A stretch of DNA of 11,231 nt from Actinomycetota bacterium (GTDB lineage Bacteria; Actinomycetota; Humimicrobiia; Humimicrobiales; Humimicrobiaceae). Made by a program: the position numbers and the translations under genes. Positions 6,305 to 11,231 of this stretch are shown here, piece by piece; the first letter of the stretch is position 1, and each line of letters begins with the position of its first letter. The DNA is taken from positions 1-11,231 of the forward strand of contig PWYO01000150.1 of the NCBI GenBank assembly GCA_003567835.1, written 5' to 3'. The notes below the pieces were generated by a model. The model did no database searches. It worked only from the letters and a program-made list of their open reading frames with translations, and had not been told where the DNA came from.

Positions 6305-6548
6305 CATTTGCACCTGGTACTGGTCCTGGTTTGTTTTGGCAGCAAATGATAGGATTGGCAATAAAACACGGCGGGGCTGCCGGAAAAAAGCTTTCAGGTC
6401 CAGGGTCCTATGGGATTTGTACAGTGGGGCATAAACCATGGCGTATGGGACCCCTTTATGAGACAGGGACCGATAAAAGGGCAAACCCTCGGTTATGCCA
6501 TAGCCCCGATGCCGTGGACCGCTTTCTTGCAGAACAGGAGATTTGGTT
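6305..6548 (+). ncRNA. Structured 5' leader RNA of the apbE-rnf operon, class not recognised
   Basis: This non-coding stretch between promoter and apbE contains a nested set of complementary arms. A 5' hairpin pairs CATTTGC (6305-6311) with GCAAATG (6342-6348). A 12-pair long-range stem joins CACGGCGGGGCT (6367-6378) to AGCCCC (6502-6507) and GCCGTG (6511-6516), with a 3-base GAT bulge. Inside it, GGGTCCTATG (6403-6412) pairs with TATGGGACCC (6444-6453, two G-U), and ACCG..AGGG (6469-6481) pairs with CCCTCGGT (6486-6493) with a 5-base bulge and CAAA loop. Competing pairings exist: ATGGCGTA (6438-6445) and GCATAAACC (6429-6437) can each pair with parts of 6491-6501. The AGGAG of apbE lies 19 bases beyond the stem. 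No U-run follows, so control of translation rather than termination would be expected. I do not recognise a known riboswitch consensus. Confidence 0.5.
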
Positions 6549-7544
6549 TTGATCGGTTTGAGAAAAATAGTAATGGCAGTGCTTGCCTGCCTATTATTTG
6601 CTGGGCTTGGATGCCAGGCTGAACATGACCAGCATTTTTCCCAGACCCGGGAAATGATGGGCACTTTTGTCACCATCACTGTTTATGCTTCCAGCCAGCA
6701 GAAGGCAGAAGCAGCTATGGATTCCGCTTTTGAAAAAATTCGCAAAATAGAGGAAGTTGCTTCTATATTTGACCCCCAGAGCCAAGCTTCTTACTTAAAT
6801 AAGCATGGCAGCATACAAGAGCCCTCCACCCATCTGTCCAAGCTCATCGCCGAGTCTAAAAATTATTACCAGGTTAGCGGCGGCGCCTTTGACATAACCG
6901 TGCAACCAATATTAGAATTGTGGCAAGAAGGATTATGGGAACAGCCCGAAGAGATTCAGCAGCAAAAAGTGGATGCACACATGCAGCTGGTTGGCTCAGA
7001 CATGATCAACATGGATGCAGCAAAAATTGCATTTGAAAAGGACCATATGAAGATTACGCTTGGCGGCATCGCCAAAGGTTATGCGGTGGACCAAGCCATT
7101 CAGGTTTTAAGGCAGGAAGGCATAAACCACGCCTTGGTGAATGCCGGCGGAGATATCATGACCACCGGGAAAAAACCAGACGGCACTTATTGGAACATCG
7201 CTTTGGCCAACCCTGATGACAGTGAAGATACAATCGCCGTTTTCAATGTTGACAATAAGGCAGTGGCCACCTCCGGAAATTATGAGAGATATTTTGACCC
7301 TGACCTTCGCGCCCACCATATCCTCGATCCCCGCACCGGTTATGCTGCAGACCAATGCATCAGCACCACCATTATTTCGCACAGCTGCATGGATGCCGAT
7401 GCGCTTTCTACTGCAATCTTCGTTCTGGGGCCAGAGGAGGGCATAAACCTGGTCAACCGCCTCGACGGAGTGGAAGCCTTCATTATCGATTATGAGAGGA
7501 ATATTTTCCAATCAGATGATATTGCCAATTATTTAGAAAAATAA
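6549..7544 (+). CDS. apbE: FAD:protein FMN transferase (ApbE), lipoprotein form
   Basis: This 331-residue enzyme transfers FMN from FAD to a Thr/Ser of target proteins through a phosphoester bond, using Mg2+, outside the membrane. Family landmarks are the start of the fold REMMGTFVTITVYA, GGAFDITVQPILELW, LGGIAKGYAVDQA, NAGGDIMTTGKK, the HHILDPRTG loop, and DADALSTAIFVLG with the metal-site Asp284 and Thr288. An N-terminal signal (IGLRKIVMAVLACLLFAGLGC) with C22 suggests a lipoprotein, although the lipobox is imperfect. I chose TTG at 6549, 8 bases after AGGAG (6536-6540); TTG at 6543 is too close to that site, and ATG at 6573 would remove the basic part of the signal peptide and lacks a good site. 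It lies 16 bases ahead of rnfC. Its likely targets are encoded in the same operon: RnfD and RnfG. Confidence 0.95.
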   Translation: MIGLRKIVMAVLACLLFAGLGCQAEHDQHFSQTREMMGTFVTITVYASSQQKAEAAMDSAFEKIRKIEEVASIFDPQSQASYLNKHGSIQEPSTHLSKLIAESKNYYQVSGGAFDITVQPILELWQEGLWEQPEEIQQQKVDAHMQLVGSDMINMDAAKIAFEKDHMKITLGGIAKGYAVDQAIQVLRQEGINHALVNAGGDIMTTGKKPDGTYWNIALANPDDSEDTIAVFNVDNKAVATSGNYERYFDPDLRAHHILDPRTGYAADQCISTTIISHSCMDADALSTAIFVLGPEEGINLVNRLDGVEAFIIDYERNIFQSDDIANYLEK

Positions 7545-7560
7545 ATAGATAGGATAGGTT

Positions 7561-8910
7561 ATGGCCATCATTAGAAAAAAAGGAATTTTTGCAGGCGTGA
7601 AACTGCCGGAGAATAAAATTACCGAAGAAGAGCCGGTCAAGAGACTGCCCCTGCCCCAAAAGGTGATTATACCCATCCAGCAGAACATAGGGGCCCCTTG
7701 CCAGTTTATTGTAAAGAGAGGCAATGAAGTCAAAGTGGGCCAAAAAATTGCCCAATCGGACAAATTTGTTTCTGCACCAATCCATTCCCCGGTTTCAGGA
7801 AAGGTGTCCAAAAGCACAAAACTGGTCAATCCTGCTACAGGGGCTCTGCTGGACGCAATAACCATTGATTCTGACGGCCAGGACCAATGGGTGGACCTAG
7901 ACAGCATACTGAAAATAGAAGACATTGATTCCTGGGAGGATGCCCTGGCCGAGATCGACAGGATACCCCCAAAAAAAGCGTTGGAAAAAATCAAAGAAGC
8001 GGGCATTGTGGGCCTGGGAGGGGCCACTTTTCCCACCCATGTCAAGCTTTCCCCGCCCCCAGAAAAAAAGATTGATACATTTATATTAAATGGCTGTGAA
8101 TGTGAGCCGTTTATTACTTCTGACCATAGGATTATGCTCGAATACGGACAACACGTGCTTTTAGGCTTGCAAATTATTAAAAAAATACTCAACCCCAGCC
8201 GTCTGTATGTGGCCATTGAAGACAATAAGCCTGATGCCATTGCGCATATGAACAAGCTCTTAGAACAGATGGGTTTGGATGAAGTGGATGTGGTTTCCCT
8301 TCCGTCCCGCTACCCCATGGGCGCTGAGAAGACCCTTATTAAGACCATATTGGGACGTGTGGTTCCCATGGGCGGGCTTCCCATGGATGTGGGTGTGGTG
8401 GTCAATAATGTGGCTACTTCCAAAGCCGTTGCAGAAGCTGTGCTGGAAGGAAAGCCCCTTATCGAAAAAGTGGTGACAGTGACGGGATTATTTGGAGAGC
8501 CCCAAAACCTTTTAGCCAGAATCGGGACCCCCATATCTGCGCTGGTCAGCCATTGTAAGCTCAGAGAGCGGGATCAATACCATATCATATTGGGCGGTCC
8601 TATGATGGGCCTGCCCATCAGTGACCTGCAATTTCCGGTCAACAAAGGACTCAATTGCGTGCTCATCAAAGAGGGATATGCTGATGATGAGCAGAACTGT
8701 ATCAAGTGTGCAAGGTGTATTGCAGCATGTCCCATGGATCTTATGCCATTAAAATATCCGGAATTGGTAAAAAATAGCGCCTACAGCCAGTGCAGTGAAT
8801 ATTATATTGCAAATTGCATCGAATGCGGTTCCTGCGCTTTTGTCTGTCCGGCCCATATACCCATTGTAGGCTATATTAAGACCGGAAAGAAAAAACTTGC
8901 CGAAAAATAG
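7561..8910 (+). CDS. rnfC: Rnf complex subunit C (NADH/ferredoxin-linked, two 4Fe-4S)
   Basis: This 449-residue protein is the peripheral Rnf subunit that binds FMN and interacts with NAD(H). After an N-terminal barrel-sandwich-like domain, the flavin/nucleotide region has GLGGATFPTHVKL (151-163) and the conserved ILNGCECEPFITSDHRIMLEYG. The C-terminal ferredoxin-like part has two complete CxxCxxCxxxCP motifs: C380, C383, C386, C390 and C419, C422, C425, C429, holding two 4Fe-4S clusters. Length is typical of clostridial RnfC, without the long Ala/Lys-rich tail of proteobacterial forms. The ATG at 7561 follows TAGGATAGG. It is the first rnf gene of the operon, directly after apbE. A 57-base AT-rich gap separates it from rnfD. 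Confidence 0.97.
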   Translation: MAIIRKKGIFAGVKLPENKITEEEPVKRLPLPQKVIIPIQQNIGAPCQFIVKRGNEVKVGQKIAQSDKFVSAPIHSPVSGKVSKSTKLVNPATGALLDAITIDSDGQDQWVDLDSILKIEDIDSWEDALAEIDRIPPKKALEKIKEAGIVGLGGATFPTHVKLSPPPEKKIDTFILNGCECEPFITSDHRIMLEYGQHVLLGLQIIKKILNPSRLYVAIEDNKPDAIAHMNKLLEQMGLDEVDVVSLPSRYPMGAEKTLIKTILGRVVPMGGLPMDVGVVVNNVATSKAVAEAVLEGKPLIEKVVTVTGLFGEPQNLLARIGTPISALVSHCKLRERDQYHIILGGPMMGLPISDLQFPVNKGLNCVLIKEGYADDEQNCIKCARCIAACPMDLMPLKYPELVKNSAYSQCSEYYIANCIECGSCAFVCPAHIPIVGYIKTGKKKLAEK

Positions 8911-8967
8911 GTTTAAAAATAAAAAATATTAATTTATACTTATGAAATACAGAAAAAGACAGGCAAC
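8911..8967 (+). promoter_or_regulatory. AT-rich rnfC-rnfD spacer with possible internal promoter
   Basis: This 57-base spacer is strongly A+T rich. TTTAAA (8912-8917) and TATACT (8935-8940) are 17 bp apart and could form an internal promoter for rnfDGEA, but such matches are common in AT-rich DNA. The rnfD ribosome site is weak (ACAGG, 8959-8963). Confidence 0.2.
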
Positions 8968-9915
8968 ATGGATAAGAATAAAATAATCATATCCCATTCA
9001 CCTTATTTGTGGAAGGGTTTCTCCACTGCAAAAATCATGTATTTGGTGGTCCTGGCCCTTTTACTGCCTGCGGCAGCAGGGATCTATTTTTTTGGACTTT
9101 ATGCTCTTCTCATCATCATAGCCAGTGTGGCCACCTGTTTTTTAACCGAGCTGGCCATTAAAAAACTGCGCAAAAAAAGGTTTCGAAATGACGGCAGTGC
9201 AGTTATAACCGGCCTGCTCCTGGCCCTGATTGTGCCTCCCAGGATGCCCATCTGGATGGTGGTGGTGGGGGCATTTTTTTCAATTGCAGTGGTCAAGGAA
9301 GCTTTTGGGGGCCTGGGACATAATATATTCAACCCTGCCATCGGGGGCAGGGCTTTTTTGGCGATTTGCTTTCCCACCCAGATTACAGAATGGATCGAGC
9401 CGACCTATTTCCGGCTGGATGCCGTGACCACTGCCACGCCCCTGAGCCCGGATTTTACCTATCCCGGAACCCAGGCAGAGCTGTACCGGGATCTTTTTTT
9501 TGGCAATACCGGCGGATCTCTGGGGGAAACATCAGCCCTGCTGATTATCCTGGGGGGTATTTTGCTTCTTGCCCTGCGGCTCATTGATTGGCGAATTCCC
9601 ATCTTCTATATCGGTACTGTGGCCCTCCTCTCTCTCTTACTGGGCCAGCAGCCGCTGTTCCAGGTGCTTTCCGGCGGGCTGATGATCGGCGCCTTTTTTA
9701 TGGCCACCGATTATGTTACTTCGCCGGTTACCCGCAATGGGAAAATCATTTTTGCGGTGGGCCTGGGCATTATTACTGTGCTTATTCGCAATTTTGGGGC
9801 CTTGGATGAAGGTGTGGCTTTTTCCATACTGATCATGAATGCGTTTACCCCCTTAATTGATAAATATTTAAAACTGAAGACCTTGGGTTTGCAGAAAAAG
9901 AAGGAAGCATCTTAG
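8968..9915 (+). CDS. rnfD: Rnf complex subunit D (membrane, covalent FMN)
   Basis: This 315-residue polytopic membrane protein is RnfD, homologous to NqrB. It is likely to form part of the electron and ion path across the membrane. Landmarks are the N-terminus SPYLWKGFSTAKIMYLVVLALLLPAAAGIYFFG, the loop GGLGHNIFNPAIGGRAFLAICFP, and the flavin-attachment region D151-A-V-T-T-A-T157-P-L, where T157 aligns with the Thr that carries FMN in the family. About 9-10 hydrophobic segments are visible, with a basic stretch (KKLRKKRFR) between early segments. The ATG at 8968 gives the family N-terminus despite a weak ribosome site. It ends 4 bases before rnfG. FMN attachment would need the ApbE encoded upstream. 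Confidence 0.96.
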   Translation: MDKNKIIISHSPYLWKGFSTAKIMYLVVLALLLPAAAGIYFFGLYALLIIIASVATCFLTELAIKKLRKKRFRNDGSAVITGLLLALIVPPRMPIWMVVVGAFFSIAVVKEAFGGLGHNIFNPAIGGRAFLAICFPTQITEWIEPTYFRLDAVTTATPLSPDFTYPGTQAELYRDLFFGNTGGSLGETSALLIILGGILLLALRLIDWRIPIFYIGTVALLSLLLGQQPLFQVLSGGLMIGAFFMATDYVTSPVTRNGKIIFAVGLGIITVLIRNFGALDEGVAFSILIMNAFTPLIDKYLKLKTLGLQKKKEAS

Positions 9916-9919
9916 AAAA

Positions 9920-10450
9920 ATGATGGAAAAATTAAAGAAAACCAAGCCTTATCCCATTGCATTGCTGACCGTAGTGGTGCTGGTCTCGGTTTCGCTTCTG
10001 ATGGCGCTAAACAGCGTTACTGCCCCCATCATTGAGGCCCGGCGGGAGGCTGAGATTCAGATGATGCTGGAAAATATTTTTCCCCAGATGACCGACTTTG
10101 TTTACCAGGATGACCTGTACTATATTATGGAAAATGATCAAGAGGCCGGTTATGCTTTTATCGCCGCCGGCAGCGGCTACGGGGGAGAGATGAGCATTAT
10201 AGTGGGCCTGGATACCGATATGCGGATCAAAGATATCAGCATTATCAGCCATCAGGAAACACCGGGGCTGGGAAGCAAGATCCAAGAAGAAGCGTTTACC
10301 GACCAGTTTAAGGGCCTGGATATTACCCAGATTGATCTGACCCGTGACCAGGGCCAGATAGATGCCATAACCGGGGCCACTGTCAGCTCGGAAGCGGTGG
10401 TCCAGGCCATCAAAGAAGAGATGGAGCAAAAATTACAAGTCATTGATTAA
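9920..10450 (+). CDS. rnfG: Rnf complex subunit G (covalent FMN)
   Basis: This 176-residue protein is RnfG, homologous to NqrC: one N-terminal membrane helix (about 12-32) and an external flavin domain. The flavinylation motif D148-A-I-T-G-A-T154-V-S-S matches the Dxx[ST]GA[ST]x[ST] rule, with T154 the expected FMN-bearing residue. Other family features are EARREAEIQMMLENIFP after the helix, AGSGYGGEMSIIVGLD, and ISHQETPGLGSKI. The start is ATG at 9920 (a second ATG follows at once); AAGGAAG lies 12 bases upstream, rather far, inside the end of rnfD. It ends 12 bases before rnfE. Confidence 0.97.
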   Translation: MMEKLKKTKPYPIALLTVVVLVSVSLLMALNSVTAPIIEARREAEIQMMLENIFPQMTDFVYQDDLYYIMENDQEAGYAFIAAGSGYGGEMSIIVGLDTDMRIKDISIISHQETPGLGSKIQEEAFTDQFKGLDITQIDLTRDQGQIDAITGATVSSEAVVQAIKEEMEQKLQVID

Positions 10451-10462
10451 GAGGGATTGCCT

Positions 10463-11137
10463 ATGGATGACCAATTAAATGATTGCAATACTTGCCAAAA
10501 ATGCCCCACGGAAACCAAAAAGGGTCCCGGTTTCTGGAAAGAGTTTGCCAAGGGCATCATATTGTCCAATCCTGTATTCGTGCTTGCCCTGGGGCTCTGT
10601 CCCGCCCTGGCGGTTACCGGCACCCTGGATAATGCATTGGGTATGGGCGGCGGGGTAATCTTTGTGCTTCTGGGAGCCAATATCATCATCTCCCTTTTGC
10701 GGAATGCCATACCCGCCTTGGTTCGGATTCCCATATTCATCGTGGTTATAGCCACTTTTGTAACCATTTTGAGCCTGCTTTTTGAAGCCTACATTCCGCC
10801 TCTACACGAATCTCTGGGCATTTACCTGTCTCTGATTGTGGTAAACTGCGTGATACTGGGAAGAGCGGAGGTTTTCGCTTCCAGGAACAGTGTAAAGCTT
10901 TCTGTGGCTGATGCTTTCGGCATCGGTTTCGGGTTTACCCTGGCCATTTTTATGATTGCCTTTTTCAGGGAGATCCTGGGTACCGGGGGCCTTTCCATTT
11001 TTGGGTTCGAGCTCTTTTCAATCCCAGTGATTTCGGAAACACCCTTTGGGTTTTTTATTACCCCGCCCGGCGCTTTTCTGGTCATCGGGGTTTTATTGGC
11101 ATTGTTTCGAATGTTTGGGGTGATGGACAGTGAATAA
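10463..11137 (+). CDS. rnfE: Rnf complex subunit E with N-terminal CxxCxxC extension
   Basis: This 224-residue membrane protein is RnfE (NqrD homologue), with about six hydrophobic segments. C46 (ALGLCPALAVTG) and C129 (VVNCVILGRAEVF) are the conserved cysteines that, with the matching pair in RnfA, are thought to hold a 2Fe-2S cluster within the membrane. The C-terminal motif region FREILGTGGL...PPGAFLVIG is typical. The start is ATG at 10463, 6 bases after GAGGGA; a TTG at 10457 overlaps that site and is unlikely. Family members I know begin close to the FAKGIIxxNPVF segment (about residues 28-39 here), so the first 25 or so residues are extra and contain C8-x-x-C11-x-x-C14-P. No alternative start codon lies between these cysteines and the conserved body. 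Confidence 0.95.
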   Translation: MDDQLNDCNTCQKCPTETKKGPGFWKEFAKGIILSNPVFVLALGLCPALAVTGTLDNALGMGGGVIFVLLGANIIISLLRNAIPALVRIPIFIVVIATFVTILSLLFEAYIPPLHESLGIYLSLIVVNCVILGRAEVFASRNSVKLSVADAFGIGFGFTLAIFMIAFFREILGTGGLSIFGFELFSIPVISETPFGFFITPPGAFLVIGVLLALFRMFGVMDSE

Positions 11138-11231
11138 TCTTTTATCCATATTTATAGCCATGGCAGTGGTCAATAATCTGGTTTTGGCCCGGTTTTTAGG
11201 GCTCTGTCCCTTTTTTGGGGTATCCAAAAAA
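11130..11231 (+). CDS. rnfA: Rnf complex subunit A, N-terminal part (cut by window end)
   Basis: The first 34 codons read MNNLLSIFIAMAVVNNLV then LARFLGLCPFFGVSKK, which aligns without gaps to the N-terminus of E. coli RnfA/RsxA as I remember it. C26 in LCPFFG is the conserved cysteine that would share the membrane 2Fe-2S cluster with RnfE. The start is a GTG at 11130; the frame is closed by a TGA at 11121-11123, so this is the earliest start, and a later ATG at 11160 would lose the conserved VNN segment's preceding residues. It overlaps rnfE by 8 bases, implying coupled translation. The rest, and the expected rnfB, lie beyond the window. Confidence 0.93.
   Translation, partial: MNNLLSIFIAMAVVNNLVLARFLGLCPFFGVSKK

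Noticed and set aside
6305..6548. Known riboswitch classes (FMN, cobalamin, TPP, T-box) in the apbE leader
   Set aside because: I found no RFN, GCCACTG/B12-box or thi-box consensus. GTGGACCGC at 6514 recalls the T-box core but lacks the full TGGNACCGCG and any terminator. A minus-strand CCCCACTGT near 6421 lacks the other cobalamin elements.
6236..6679. Open reading frames in the 6282-6548 gap (147 codons on the minus strand, about 70 on the plus strand)
   Set aside because: Their translations resemble no family, have no good ribosome site and run into real genes; the base pairing pattern explains the region better.
7533..8255. 240-codon minus-strand open frame inside rnfC
   Set aside because: It is the antisense shadow of a clear RnfC coding sequence; the translation is low-complexity Ser/Leu-rich without a recognisable domain.

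Overview
The window is a stretch of bacterial chromosome that looks like a strict anaerobe of the Clostridia (Firmicutes). The evidence is the clostridial Rnf gene order (C-D-G-E-A, against the A-B-C-D-G-E order usual in Proteobacteria), the set of anaerobic oxygen-defence proteins (desulfoferrodoxin, ferritin, flavodiiron protein), good Shine-Dalgarno sites and several GTG/TTG starts. All recognised genes lie on the + strand. I saw no tRNA, rRNA, CRISPR array, transposase or integrase.

Region 1 (45-2972) is an oxygen and iron stress cluster. Desulfoferrodoxin (superoxide reductase) overlaps a ferritin by 8 bases. After a spacer with two palindromes comes a flavodiiron protein (O2 or NO reductase), which overlaps a DUF2400/TIGR02757 protein of unknown function. 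Together these would reduce superoxide, store the iron released in stress and reduce O2 to water.

Region 2 (2973-3333) is non-coding. It holds a weak hairpin after the DUF2400 gene, a candidate promoter and several dyads ahead of the next operon. Region 3 (3334-6281) is a tight three-gene set: a MATE-family efflux transporter, a small cupin (ATGA overlap) and a large secreted lipoprotein of unknown function.

Region 4 (about 6271-11231) is an energy-conservation operon. A consensus-like promoter at the end of the lipoprotein gene is followed by a leader of about 240 nt with long-range complementarity, then apbE (flavin transferase), rnfC, rnfD, rnfG, rnfE and the first 34 codons of rnfA, cut by the window edge. 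ApbE would attach FMN covalently to RnfD and RnfG. The Rnf complex couples electron flow between ferredoxin and NAD+ to Na+ or H+ transport.

The most interesting points are the long structured leader of the apbE-rnf operon, which matches no riboswitch class I recognise, and an N-terminal CxxCxxC extension on RnfE. Lesser points are the stacked palindromes between ferritin and flavodiiron genes, the overlap of DUF2400 with an O2 reductase gene, and the two-repeat lipoprotein beside a MATE pump.
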